Positions 28,183 to 38,115 are shown, counted from the first letter of the stretch. The stretch: DNA of 64,000 bases from Orientia tsutsugamushi str. Boryong (GCF_000063545.1 NC_009488.1:1674001-1738000), one strand, 5' to 3'. Program-made: numbers and translations. Notes: generated by a model not told the origin, from the sequence alone.

Positions 28183-28827
28183 TTAATACCATGGGACCAA
28201 TTGTTCCGTTAGAAGGTTTAATACATCTGCATTACCGCTTTTAGCAGCATAATCTATAGGATTCATGCCGTTATCATCTTTTGCATCAATATCTGCTCCA
28301 TAATCAATCAAAAGCTGTATAACATCTATGATTTCATTACGAACAGCAATATGTAGTAGTGTTTCTCCTTCATCATATTTTTTATTAATACTAGTAGAAT
28401 TATGTTTTAGCATAATTGCTAAAGGTTCTATACATCTGCATTCAACAGCATCAGATAAAGGTGTATTACCTTGATTATTCTCGATATTTACATCAGCATT
28501 ATATTTTAGCAGTAATGCTATATGATCATTGCAATAGACAGGATATTTTTCGAAAAATTCATAATATACTTGAATTCTGTCAACGACAAGATGTAAAGCA
28601 GTGTGCCCATCATTATTTTTTGCATTTACATTAGCTCCATTGTTCAGCAAAATCTTAGCAATAGGTAGATTCTTATATTTCAAAGCAACAGATAAAGCTG
28701 TAGTACCATCTTTATATTTTGAATTGACAAGTGTACTATCCTTATTAATAAGCTGCTTCACTTTTTTAATATCACTATCTTGAATAGCGCTATGTAAAGT
28801 ATATTTAGTCTTAGATTTGAATATCAT
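28183..28827 (-). CDS. Ankyrin-repeat protein, 214 residues
   Basis: About five ankyrin repeats cover nearly the whole protein (for example DGTTALSVALKYKNLPIAKILLNNGANV, then DGHTALHLVV, QGNTPLSDAV, EGETLLHIAV and NGMNPIDYAA). Orientia secretes many ankyrin proteins into the host cell through a type I system; this family knowledge, not the sequence, suggests an effector. No signal peptide or F-box-like C-terminus is visible. The reading frame is intact. Confidence 0.85.
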   Translation of the reverse strand: MIFKSKTKYTLHSAIQDSDIKKVKQLINKDSTLVNSKYKDGTTALSVALKYKNLPIAKILLNNGANVNAKNNDGHTALHLVVDRIQVYYEFFEKYPVYCNDHIALLLKYNADVNIENNQGNTPLSDAVECRCIEPLAIMLKHNSTSINKKYDEGETLLHIAVRNEIIDVIQLLIDYGADIDAKDDNGMNPIDYAAKSGNADVLNLLTEQLVPWY

Positions 28828-28864
28828 ATATTTAATCGCTTCATTCTCAATTATTTACTACATT

Positions 28865-29123
28865 TTAACTAGCATGAAGTTTACAATATTCACTTAAGCG
28901 TTCTCCAATCTCTGGTAGTTTAAGGTATTCAGCAAGAGATATAAATTCTTGCTGAGTTTCAAATATTATTTCTTGCATTTTTTGAGGAGGTTTGATGAAT
29001 ATAGTTGTAATGTTATGGAATCTATCAAAAAGCTTGATCAGTAATAGTTCTGTTTTATTTTTGCTACGTAATATTTGTATCATTTCCATAGCACTGATTT
29101 TCTTATTATTCCTAACCCTTGTA
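28865..29123 (-). pseudogene. SpoT-like hydrolase, C-terminal fragment
   Basis: The product matches the last about 85 residues of the hydrolase at 20484-21059 (NKTELLLIKLFDRFHNITTI, then EFISLAEYLKLPEI). The frame remains homologous up to 29123 (VTRVRNNKKIS), where a MITE abuts. The N-terminal HD motif is not found beyond the MITE, so the 5' half was lost. Confidence 0.8.
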
Positions 29124-29500
29124 ACGCCAGATTAGGATAAGGAAAAGTATGAAAGATCTAATGAAAAAGGGCTGCAAGAGATAATATACAATTATAATTG
29201 CGCAATATATTTAAATATAATTTCAATTAATAGCGGTTTATTTATTGCTCATATTTCTACAAGTATTAGTTCATAATACTATACTTAATAACCTGAACAT
29301 TCTCCATTGTAACACTTGTATATTATCTCTTTCTAACTGTTTCTTATTCTAAATTTGCATTTGCAGATATGCGAACAATAAATAAACCGTTATTGACTGA
29401 AATTATATTTAAATATATTGCATAATTATAATTGTACATTATCTCTTGTAGCCCTTTTTTGTTATGCTTTTCATACTTTCTCTTATCCTAAATCTGGCGT
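29124..29500. mobile_element. IS982-type palindromic MITE (377 bp)
   Basis: Terminal repeats ACGCCAGATTAGGATAAGG / CTTATCCTAAATCTGGCGT match the ends of the local IS982 copies. The arms continue as an imperfect palindrome for about 140 bp each (shared TTATTTATTGCTC and TTAAATATAATTTCA). It encodes nothing. Flanks (TTGTA/ACTAA) do not form a target duplication, so recombination after insertion probably removed one side. Confidence 0.8.
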
Positions 29501-29556
29501 ACTAAATAATACTATCATTTACACATAGTAGGAACACATATATCATTTTCAGATTC

Positions 29557-31512
29557 TTATTGCTGTATTTCATTTGTACAGCTTTGACCTGCTACTTGTA
29601 TATTAAGATTGTTGAAATCATCTTGAACTTCGTCTATACGTACTAATGCTGCTTTATTAAGATTTTCAATACCATCATTGCTGAGCTGATTTAGTATGGA
29701 TTGTATGCAGTCAAAATTAATCTCAAATATCTGAAAAATATCTTTTTCTGAACTTTCATCACTTTGATATTCCTTGTGTACTTGTTTAATATTGTCAATC
29801 TGTTTTTTTCTGTCAGTTATTCTATCTATGATATCTATAATATCATTAGCCATAGGTACATCAATAGACTGATTATTAATCTCAGTACATATTTCATCAA
29901 CCTTTGCTTTATCAAATATAGATGGCAGATCTTGATCTTTTATATCATTATTCATAAGAACATCAAAGAATGTTCTTTTATCATCACTATTACTTTCGCA
30001 AATTTTGCCCTTGGAATGTATAAATTTTACTAGTTTAATCTTTGTATATATTTCTAATAGAATAACAGTATCAGAATCAGACCTATCAGATATCTTGTTA
30101 TAAAAATCTTCTTCACATAAATCAAATATTCCAGCATTTGAATAATCTTTATCCAAGATCAGTTTTATAATTTTCATATCATAACCACATCTAACAGCAT
30201 AACTTAATATAGGAGTCCTTGTTAAAGCAGGATCTGCACCTGCATGTAGAAGATGATATATAATGTCTTGGTTATTATTACTCATAGCAGCACATAAAGC
30301 AGACAGTCCATAATCATCTTGCAGATCAATATTTGCCCCTGCAGCTATAAGTGTCTGTACAACATCTATGTAACCTCGTGCACTAGCCATATGCAGAGCA
30401 GATCGTCCATTATTATCTTGCAGATCAATATTTGCCCCTGCAGCTATAAGTGTCTCTACAACATCTATGTCACCTATTGTACTAGCCATATACAGAGCAG
30501 ACAGTCCATCATTATCTTGCAGATTAATATTTGCCCCTGCAGCTATAAATTTTTGTACAACATCTATGCAACCTCGTGCACCACTAGCCATATGCATAGC
30601 AGATTGCCCATTAATATCTTGCAGATCAATATTTGCCCCTGCAGCTATAAGTGTTTCTACAACATCTATGTCACCTATTGTACTAGCCATATACAGAGCA
30701 GACAGTCCATCATTATCTTGCAGATTAATATTTGCCCCTGCAGCTATAAGTTTCTGTACAACATCTATGTAACCTCGGGTACTAGCCATATGCAAAGCAG
30801 ACAGTCCATCATTATCTTGCAGATCAATATTTGCCCCTGCAGCTATAAGTTTCTGTACAACATCTATGTAACCTTGTACACTACTAACCATATGCAGAGC
30901 AGATTGCCCATTAATACCTTGCAGATCAATATTTGCCCCTGCAGCTATAAGTGTCTCTACAACATCTATGTAACCTCGGGCACTAGCTATATGCAGAGCA
31001 GATTGCCTATTAATATCTTGCAGATCAATATTTGCCCCTGCAGCTATAAGTTTCTGTACAACATCTATGTAACCTCGGGCACTAGCTATATGCAGAGCAG
31101 ATTGCTTATTAATATCTTGCAGATCAATATTTGCCCCTGCAGCTATAAGTTTCTGTACAACATCTATGTAACCTCGGGCACTACTAGCCATATGCAGAGC
31201 AGATTGCTTATTAATATCTTGCAGATCAATATTTGCCCCTGCAGCTATAAGTTTCTGTACAACATCTATGTAACCTCGGGCACTACTAGCCATATGCAGA
31301 GCAGATTGCCCATAATTATTTTGCTGATTAACATCTGCACCTGCATCTAGAAGCTTCTGTAGAATTCGTATGTCTTCAACATAAATTGCAAGCTGTAAAG
31401 CAGTTATTCCACTATCAGTTAGCTCATTATTTATATCATAGCCAGCATCTATCAGCATTTCTACTCCTGCTAAATCATTATCGGTAATAGCCTTGTATAA
31501 TTGAAAATTCAT
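29557..31512 (-). CDS. Large ankyrin-repeat protein with homogenised repeats
   Basis: A 651-residue protein. Residues about 1-420 contain 12-13 ankyrin repeats, most almost identical (QSALHMASARGYIDVVQKLIAAGANIDLQD pattern, shown here in parts: SALHMA, GYIDVV, LIAAGANI). Repeats alternate between 33 and 34 residues. The two-repeat block with LSALYMASTIGDIDVVETL occurs twice. The C-terminal about 230 residues are helical and not recognised. It is probably a secreted host-interacting protein by family analogy. The reading frame is intact. Confidence 0.85.
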   Translation of the reverse strand: MNFQLYKAITDNDLAGVEMLIDAGYDINNELTDSGITALQLAIYVEDIRILQKLLDAGADVNQQNNYGQSALHMASSARGYIDVVQKLIAAGANIDLQDINKQSALHMASSARGYIDVVQKLIAAGANIDLQDINKQSALHIASARGYIDVVQKLIAAGANIDLQDINRQSALHIASARGYIDVVETLIAAGANIDLQGINGQSALHMVSSVQGYIDVVQKLIAAGANIDLQDNDGLSALHMASTRGYIDVVQKLIAAGANINLQDNDGLSALYMASTIGDIDVVETLIAAGANIDLQDINGQSAMHMASGARGCIDVVQKFIAAGANINLQDNDGLSALYMASTIGDIDVVETLIAAGANIDLQDNNGRSALHMASARGYIDVVQTLIAAGANIDLQDDYGLSALCAAMSNNNQDIIYHLLHAGADPALTRTPILSYAVRCGYDMKIIKLILDKDYSNAGIFDLCEEDFYNKISDRSDSDTVILLEIYTKIKLVKFIHSKGKICESNSDDKRTFFDVLMNNDIKDQDLPSIFDKAKVDEICTEINNQSIDVPMANDIIDIIDRITDRKKQIDNIKQVHKEYQSDESSEKDIFQIFEINFDCIQSILNQLSNDGIENLNKAALVRIDEVQDDFNNLNIQVAGQSCTNEIQQ

Positions 31513-31740
31513 TTGTATAATGTATTAAGTGATTTTAATATTTTTTTGTTTATAATTATCTTCAAATTTTCAAATAACAGTCTGAGTTCGATATAAGAAA
31601 TCTATCAAAAATAGGAAGAGCAAGGATTACAAACTTTTTATGCTTGTGTATAATGTTAAACATTATTTTCGCAATTCTTTCTTAATAAAGTTTCTATTAA
31701 GAAGCAGATCTAGCAACATGAAAAACATGACGATAAAATC

Positions 31741-31843
31741 AATAACTATTAATTAAATATATATCATGATTAATAACTATTAATTAAATATATATCATGA
31801 TTAATAACTATTAATTAAATATATATCATGATTAATAACTATT
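31741..31843. repeat. 31-bp tandem repeat, 3.3 copies
   Basis: Three perfect 31-bp units (31741, 31772, 31803) plus ten bases of a fourth, containing AATTAAATATATATCATGAT. It lies in the 31513-31999 gap upstream of the large ankyrin gene; the rest of that gap holds no gene, only a GTTCGATATAAG motif near 31588. Confidence 0.9.
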
Positions 31844-31999
31844 GTAAATAATTTTAAAATACTTACTTTCTGTATACACGACTGCAATGTATATTTGCAA
31901 CAAAAAATGACTTCATCAGCTAATTTTATGTATAATTTATGTTAGATGCTGATAATGGATATAGTGGTAGTGGTTCTACATTATATACCTCATCCTCCA

Positions 32000-32417
32000 T
32001 CAAGCAATATTGAATGATTTTCTATATTCATTGTCTTTATACACACTTATTATTGCTTCTCTAACCAAGTAGGTAGGATTTTGTATGAACTTACTATTGT
32101 CTTTTGCAACTTGTTCAAAAAACTCTTCAAAAAAATTAAGCGCTACCTCTTTCTTAGTTTTATTACAATTCTCAGCTTCCATTGCTTTAAATCTCATAAT
32201 ACTATCTAGTAATATCATTACATCTTGTCTCTGAAAGATGTTTTGATTTTCTTGCACATATATGCTTTCTTCTTCCAGAGCTTGATTTAAATATTCTTCA
32301 ATATCTTCAGTAGCAGCAAATCCATTAAATATCAATTTATACTTATCTGAATGCATTTCACTAGAAGCTTCTAATCCTATGTAAATTGTGTTTTTTGCGC
32401 CTTTTACTCTATAAACT
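32000..32417 (-). pseudogene. Unknown protein, 5' end cut off by IS982
   Basis: An ATG at 32356 gives 118 residues, but the frame is open further upstream (GVYRVKGAKNTIYIGLEASSE) until it meets the IS982 end at about 32418. This suggests the C-terminal part of a longer protein. The content is acidic and helical (ATEDIEEYLNQALEEES). No family recognised. Confidence 0.5.
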
Positions 32418-32521
32418 CCAATTTAGGATAAGTAAAAGTATGAAAGGTAGTGAATAAAAGGTATACAAAGAGAGAATGTTGAGTTAAAAAGAAAATTTCA
32501 ATAAAAAAGGAATAACCCAAC

Positions 32522-33770
32522 ATGAAAAAATGTATCATAACAGTATACTATTTAATAGACAATTTTTGCAAGATATATCAAGGGTAGGAAAGAAAGAGAT
32601 TAATACCAAGTAGTAATAAAAGAAATAGAGATGGAAAGTTGTCCTTAGCTGAGTTATTAACAATAGCGATATATTTTTATTTATCTCCATGCAAGGATTT
32701 TAAAAATTATTATCTATATTACTTAAGTCATAAGTATAAAGGATACTTTTGTTTACCAAGCTATAGTAGGATAATACAACTGTGGCCTAGAATGTTGCTA
32801 CCATTAGCCGTATTAATGCATTATCTGAAAGGAGAAGAGACTGGTGTATATTACATCGATTCTACAAAGTTAGCAATTTGTCATAACAAACGCATTTCCA
32901 TCAATAGAGTTTTTAACAGAATTTCTAAAATTGGTAAGAGTAGTTATGGCTGGTTCTTAGGCTTTAAGCTACATCTTGTAATTAATAATAAAGGTGAAAT
33001 AATGTCAGTTAACGCCAGATTAGGATAAGGCAAGGTATGGAAGGCATAATAAAAAGGCTCGCACGAGATACTGCACAATCAAATTATGTAATATATTTAA
33101 ATATAATTTCAATTAATAACTGTTTATTTATTGCTCATATTTCTACAAGTATTTAGTTCATAATACTATACTTAATAACCTGAACATTGACCATTGTAAC
33201 ACTTGTATATTATCTTTTTCTAACTGTTTCTTATTCTAAAATTGCATTTGCAGATATGTGAGCAATAAATAAATGGCTATTAATTAAAACTATATTTAAT
33301 ATCTCACATAATTATAATTATACATTATCTCTTGTATACCTTTTGCATTATGCTTTTCATACTCCTCCTTATCCTAATCTGGCGTAGTTAAAATTACCAA
33401 AGGCAATAAAAGTGATCTATCTATAGCTTCAGTTATTTCTGAAGGCTTATCTGGTAAATTGTTTGGTGATAAAGCCTACATATCTAAAGAGTTATTTCAT
33501 CAACTGCTGACCAATGGTTTACGTTTATTTACTAATCTTCGTAAAGATATGAAAACATATTTATTGGACATAGATGATAAGCGTTTATTAAATAAACGTT
33601 CTTTAATTGAGTCTGTCTTTAATGTACTAAAAAAACATATGTTTTTAGAGCATACTAGACACCTCTCTCCTCTTAATTTTTTTGTTCATATCATTGCTTC
33701 TCTTGCTAGGTATTCTATCTCTAAACTTAATCTCCATCTTATCTCTTCTTCTCCTGACTCCTTATCCTAA
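32522..33770 (+). pseudogene. IS982 transposase, broken by a TAG and a MITE insertion
   Basis: DDE transposase of the IS982 family, read from ATG 32522. A TAG at 32585-32587 replaces a sense codon that the copy at 45386-45696 retains. The catalytic region starts with YYIDSTKLAICHNKR. At 33012 the MITE interrupts the ORF between MSV and KITKGNKSD. The second half has LFGDKAYIS and the family C-terminus KRSLIESVFNVLKKH...EHTRH. Removing the MITE and one AGTTA restores a continuous frame. Confidence 0.88.
33012..33385. mobile_element. IS982-type palindromic MITE (374 bp) with 5-bp target duplication
   Basis: Terminal repeats ACGCCAGATTAGGATAAGG and its exact complement bound the element, and AGTTA occurs on both sides (33007-33011 and 33386-33390). 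Arms are imperfectly palindromic for about 140 bp. It has no coding content. It is homologous to 29124-29500. Confidence 0.92.
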
Positions 33771-33777
33771 ACTGACA

Positions 33778-34050
33778 TTTATAATACTTGTATATTACAT
33801 ATTTCTAATTGTTTCTTACCCTAAAATTGCATTTACAGACATGTGAGCAATAACTTTACCATTTCAAAGAGCAGCTATCATACTTCTTTTCATGTGTAAT
33901 AATAAGCTTTTTTACCATAGCACATGTGACCTATTGAGCTCAATTCATAGTTACAGCATGCATTATCTTCTATTTTTTTTATTAATTTCATTATTTCAGT
34001 TCTTTTCTGATATAACTTCCTTTTTGATTTATGCTGTATCATAATGTAAA
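33778..34050. mobile_element. MITE and IS630 remnants before yajC
   Basis: Bases 33778-33852 match the interior of the IS982-type MITE (ACTTGTATATTA...TGTGAGCAATAA). Bases 33850-34045 are homologous to the decayed IS630 region 60530-60700, minus strand (MIADLYND-like coding). No working gene. Confidence 0.6.
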
Positions 34051-34140
34051 TTTGAAAAATAATATACAGATATAAACTTAGTGCAAAATATTAGATTTTA
34101 TGATAAAAGCTTAAATTATCTATAGCAACAATTTAAAATA

Positions 34141-34530
34141 TTGAATAATATGTCACAAGCTAATAACATCAATACTGATAATACAAATAATAATATAACA
34201 GTAGTAGATCAAGCAATCGATGATACTAAGACAGCTATTCACTGGGAATGGATTAATATAATACCATTAGTTTTAGTTTTTACAGTAGTATATTTCTTGT
34301 TAATTAGACCTCAAGAAAAAAAGCGGAAAGAACATGAACAACTTATTCGCACTATAAAAAAAGGAGAACAAGTTATTACAACTAGTGGAATATATGCTTC
34401 AATTGTTAGTATTGATGAAAGTACTGATATTATAACACTTGAAATTGCTCCTGGTACTAAAATCAAAATTTTGAGAGCAGCTATTGCTGATGTTATTAGT
34501 AGAAAACCAGCGTCAAAAGGCAGTAAATGA
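34141..34530 (+). CDS. yajC: Preprotein translocase subunit YajC
   Basis: YajC is a small inner-membrane partner of SecDF in the Sec translocase. The product has an Asn/Thr-rich N-terminus, a single transmembrane helix (IIPLVLVFTVVYFLLI) and the family signature RPQEKKRKEHEQLI...GEQVITTSGIYASI. The first ATG is 34150; TTG 34141 would add three residues. The stop overlaps the secD start as ATGA, so they are co-translated. Confidence 0.93.
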   Translation: MNNMSQANNINTDNTNNNITVVDQAIDDTKTAIHWEWINIIPLVLVFTVVYFLLIRPQEKKRKEHEQLIRTIKKGEQVITTSGIYASIVSIDESTDIITLEIAPGTKIKILRAAIADVISRKPASKGSK

Positions 34531-36089
34531 AGCAATTCTTATTTAATAAAATATTTATTACAGTACTAATTACAGCTATAGCACTTTGCTTCGTAGTACC
34601 GAATTTTTTTGATACTACAAAATATCAATGGTTGCCTCAAAAAACTATTAACTTAGGATTAGATTTAAAAGGAGGGTCGTATGTTCTGCTCCAGTTAGAT
34701 TTTGATACCTATGTTACAGAGCAATTAAATATTATTGTTGGAAATCTTAGAAAAGAATTACGAAATAATAAAATTGGTTACAAAGAGTTAAAAATTCAAA
34801 AGCAATATATTCATTTAGAGTTACGAGATAGCGAGGCTCGTTTTAAAGTAGAAAATTTATTGCGCAACTTAGAGACTAGTATACTAATTAAGTTTAGTCA
34901 AAATAATAAGCTACACATTAGCTTCACAGATCATAAATTATCAGAGTTAAGAGAATCTTTGATAGAAAATAGTATGGAAATAATAAGAATGAGAGTTGAT
35001 AGTAGTGGAACAACTGAAGCAAATATTCAAAAACATGGAGATAACAACATAATATTAGAAGTGCCAGGAATTGAAGATCCTAAACATTTAAAAAATTTAG
35101 TTACCAAAATAGCAAAGCTTACTTTTAACATTGTTGATAGTGGAATTGTTGCTCAAGATCAGCACATATCTAAAGATTTGATGTTAGTTAAGGAACAGAA
35201 TAATCCAGAAAATAAATTATTAGTAAGAAGACAGCCAACAATAGGCGGAGATTTGCTTACTAATGCAAACGTAAGTTTTAATAAGTATTCTCAGCCTGTA
35301 GTTTCATTCACATTTAATAGCTTAGGAACTAAATTGTTTGCTGATATTACAAAAGAATACCAAGGTAGACGGTTAGCTATTATTTTAGATGGCAAACTGT
35401 TAAGTGCTCCTGTTATTTCTGAACCAATATTAGGAGGAGCAGGTATGATTTCTGGCAATTTTACTATCGAATCAGCAAAAGAACTTAGCCTATTACTTAA
35501 ATCTGGAGCACTGCCAGCTGCATTAAGCGTTATAGAAGAAAAAACAATAGGCCCAACTCTTGGAAGCGATTCAATTCATGCAGGTAAACTTGCTGGTTGT
35601 ATTGGATTCGTTTTGGTATGTATTTTTATGTTATGTATATATGGCATTTTAGGATTATTTGCTAATATAGCATTATTTTTTAGTTTGATATATATATTGG
35701 CAATATTATCAATGTTACAGGCAACATTAACGCTGCCAGGAATTGCTGGTATAATATTAACTATAGGCATGGCTGTTGATGCTAATATATTAATTTATGA
35801 ACGAATACGGGAAGAGTTACAAAATGGCAGCTCGATTTTATATTCAGTTAGAGAGGGGTTTAAATTGTCTTTTGCTACTATTATTGACTCCAATATTACT
35901 ACTTTATTAGCTGCAATTCTGCTTTATATATTTGGTACTGGAGCAGTTAAAGGTTTTGCGATAACACTAGCAATTGGTATACTATCTTCTATGTATTCAG
36001 CAACAATTATAACTAGGCTGTTAATAGATTCATGGGTAAAGTATAAACTTCCAATAAAGTTAAACACTACAACAATTTGTAAGAGGTAA
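34527..36089 (+). CDS. secD: Protein translocase subunit SecD
   Basis: SecD uses the proton gradient to help pull proteins out of the SecYEG channel. The 520-residue product has an N-terminal membrane helix, the signature NLGLDLKGGSYVLLQ, a large periplasmic P1 region and a five-helix C-terminal domain ending with GMAVDANILIYERIREEL (the conserved RND-type motif). The length is normal. secF does not follow; the downstream sequence is IS and integrase debris, so secF must lie elsewhere. Confidence 0.95.
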   Translation: MKQFLFNKIFITVLITAIALCFVVPNFFDTTKYQWLPQKTINLGLDLKGGSYVLLQLDFDTYVTEQLNIIVGNLRKELRNNKIGYKELKIQKQYIHLELRDSEARFKVENLLRNLETSILIKFSQNNKLHISFTDHKLSELRESLIENSMEIIRMRVDSSGTTEANIQKHGDNNIILEVPGIEDPKHLKNLVTKIAKLTFNIVDSGIVAQDQHISKDLMLVKEQNNPENKLLVRRQPTIGGDLLTNANVSFNKYSQPVVSFTFNSLGTKLFADITKEYQGRRLAIILDGKLLSAPVISEPILGGAGMISGNFTIESAKELSLLLKSGALPAALSVIEEKTIGPTLGSDSIHAGKLAGCIGFVLVCIFMLCIYGILGLFANIALFFSLIYILAILSMLQATLTLPGIAGIILTIGMAVDANILIYERIREELQNGSSILYSVREGFKLSFATIIDSNITTLLAAILLYIFGTGAVKGFAITLAIGILSSMYSATIITRLLIDSWVKYKLPIKLNTTTICKR

Positions 36090-36204
36090 CTGATATATGC
36101 ACATATTAAGGCGATATACTTAGCTAAAAAAAGAGAATTAGAAATTGTGAGAGGAAGATTAAGCTACTATAGCTACACTACTATAAACAATTATAATAAT
36201 AAGA

Positions 36205-36520
36205 TGTTAAGATGTATGTAATATTTAATCTCTTTAATGCTTTTTGTATACTAGACTTACTTGCTCCTAGCCATTCAGCTCTTTCATATTGATATGCGTC
36301 ACTATATTGATTCACATCTTCTTTTAGTTTATTGATAGAGATTTTTGTTAGATCTCTGTTTCTGTTTTTTTAACTGCAATATTTTTTTACTTCATACAAA
36401 TACTTTATTCTTTCCTATTCTAAAACGTTTTGGTGCTGATTCAAAACTTATTTTCTCTCTTTCCCTTAAATATACAGTATGTTTAAAACTTTTTTCCTAA
36501 AATCTATAGAATATGTCATC
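36205..36520 (-). pseudogene. IS630 transposase N-terminal fragment
   Basis: The minus strand codes for a helix-turn-helix region (ISINKLKEDVNQYSDAYQYERAEWLGASKSSIQKALKRL in pieces), homologous to 58690-58870. Only this 5' part is left. The gap 36090-36204 after secD shows nothing. Confidence 0.6.
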
Positions 36521-36565
36521 TTAATTACTTTTTCATTATATCTTATTATTATAATTGTTTTATAG

Positions 36566-36850
36566 TATTATTTAGAACAAAAATTTAGACAAAATGAGTG
36601 AAAAAATAGTGCCATATCCAGATTTATAGTTATTTACAATGAGGTTTGAGCAAGAAATAAGAGATAAAAATTAATAGAATCTGTTGGTTATAAAGTTATT
36701 TTTTTGCTACCTTATTCTTCAGATTTAAATTGGATAGATATGAATCTATCGTAGCTTCTTTCTATGCTCAAACCTCATTGTAAATGACTATATCTGTTAG
36801 AGAAGCTAGAAAAAAGCAAAAGAATTTAAAGACATTAATGGCGAAAGAAG
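36566..36850 (+). pseudogene. int: RAGE integrase fragment split by an IS630-type MITE
   Basis: Reads LEQKFRQN, then VPYPDL up to 36626 and, after the MITE, SVREARKKQKNLKTLMAKE from 36793. This matches residues about 60-100 of the intact integrase (ILEQKYKNQ...EFPYLSIKEARKIARELKTLMANG). An internal frame change and both ends are missing. It is then cut by an IS5 end at 36860. Confidence 0.75.
36627..36790. mobile_element. IS630-type MITE (164 bp) at a TA target
   Basis: Ends TAGTTATTTACAATGAGG / CCTCATTGTAAATGACTA are inverted repeats of about 28 bp, flanked by TA on both sides (36625-36626, 36791-36792). Removal restores the integrase codons for PDLSV. The interior codes for remnants of an IS630 C-terminus (IESVGYKVIF). 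Confidence 0.85.
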
Positions 36851-36859
36851 TAGTATATT

Positions 36860-37382
36860 AGACCTCTTTCGAAACCGGTTAAGGTAGTTCAAAATTATAA
36901 ATGCCAGAGATCAAATTAAATCTAAGACCGAATCTTTCACGTCTATTTCGATATTTATCAGCAATAGTTTTGAACCGTTTTAGCATAGCAATAACGTTTT
37001 CATTGACAACTCTTTCTCCTGCTAACCTACGATTATTCTTTTTATCATTTTTAGTTAAAGGATTTTTCTTGCTTTTTTTCTTTGGTAATTCAGAATTATT
37101 GTGAATTTTTTGTATACCTTGATATCCTGTATCAGTAATCGCTTTAACCTTAGGATGAATAAGAATTTTGGATTTCTTAAATAATCTAAAGTCATGTTTT
37201 TTACCGTTAGAAAAATCTGTACATATTACTTGGTGCGTTTTCTTGTATATCACTATTTGAGTTTTTAGTGTATGCCTTTTCTTCTTTTTTGAATAATAGA
37301 ATTTTTGTTTTTTTGAGTCTTTCTATAGGACTCTCAGTAGCATCAATCAAGACTACTTCATAATTCATATCACTCTTCATTA
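36860..37382 (-). mobile_element. IS5-family element, 5'-truncated copy A
   Basis: Begins with the element end AGACCTCTTTCGAAAC. On the minus strand it codes for ORF B of an IS5 transposase (VICTDFSNGKKHDFRLFKKSK, DTGYQGIQKIH, RLAGERVVNENVIAMLKRFK, ending FELP). It stops at the codons for MKSDM, where a second IS5 copy begins head-on. Confidence 0.85.
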
Positions 37383-37383
37383 A

Positions 37384-38115
37384 ATTTCTTTCAAAACTAG
37401 AGAATGATGTAGAATAGTGTTATAAATATGTGATTTGAAGTAATAATGAAATTCGATCAGATTAAAGAGTTAAAAGATGAAAAATTTCGTCGATTAACAG
37501 GAGTAAGGAAGGGAACATTTTCAAAGATGGTGAATATTTTGAGGAAAGCTGATAGTCTTAAGAAATTAAATGGTGGGCGTAAAAATAAGCTCAATTTGGA
37601 GGAACAGTTGCTGATGGCCTTAGAATACCTTAGAGAATACCGTACTTATTTCCATATAGGTCAGAACTATGGGATTAGTGAAAGTTCAGCATATAAAGCT
37701 GTAAAATTGGTAGAAGACACCATAGTTAAACACCAAAATTTTGCTCTTCCAGGTCGTAAAGCTATAATGAAGAGTGATATGAATTATGAAGTAGTCTTGA
37801 TTGATGCTACTGAGAGTTCTATAGAAAGGCCTAAAAAAACAAAAATTCTATTATTCATGAAAGAAGAAAAGGCATACACTAAAAACTCAAATAGTGATAT
37901 ACAAGAAAACGCACCAAGTAATATGTAATGATAAAAAAATAATCGTAGGTTAGCAGGAGAAAGAGTTGTCAATGAAAACGTTATTGCTATGCTAAAACGG
38001 TTCAAAATTATTGCCGATAAATATCGAAATAGATGTAAAAAATTCAGTGTTAGATTTAATTTGATCTCTGGCATTTATAATTTTGAACTACCTTAACCAG
38101 TTTCAAAATATGTCT
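37384..38115 (+). mobile_element. IS5-family element, internally deleted copy B
   Basis: Starts TTCTTTCAAAACTAG (a decayed element end); ORF A begins at ATG 37446 (MKFDQIKELKDEKFRRLTGV, YFHIGQNYGISESSAYKAVK, EVVLIDATESS). After the A7 slippage run, about 170 bases including DTGYQG are deleted between 37925 and 37930. The rest of ORF B (RLAGERVVNENVIAMLKRFK...FELP) and a damaged right end follow. Confidence 0.85.

Larger units (their letters stand above)
32418..33777 (+). mobile_element. IS982-family insertion sequence, inactivated
   Basis: The ends are imperfect inverted repeats (CAATTTAGGATAAGT on the left, CCTTATCCTAAACTG on the right). It contains one transposase gene, disrupted by a TAG and by a 374-bp MITE. 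Without the MITE the element is about 980 bp, normal for IS982. Confidence 0.85.

Noticed and set aside
30319-31350. Long plus-strand open frame opposite the large ankyrin gene
   Set aside because: It is a shadow of the 99-bp-periodic ankyrin repeats; a stop-free frame in one repeat is copied into all. It has no ribosome site and the repeated product has no plausible family.
31741-31843. CRISPR-like array
   Set aside because: The 31-bp units are directly adjacent with no spacers and there are no cas genes; this is a simple tandem repeat.
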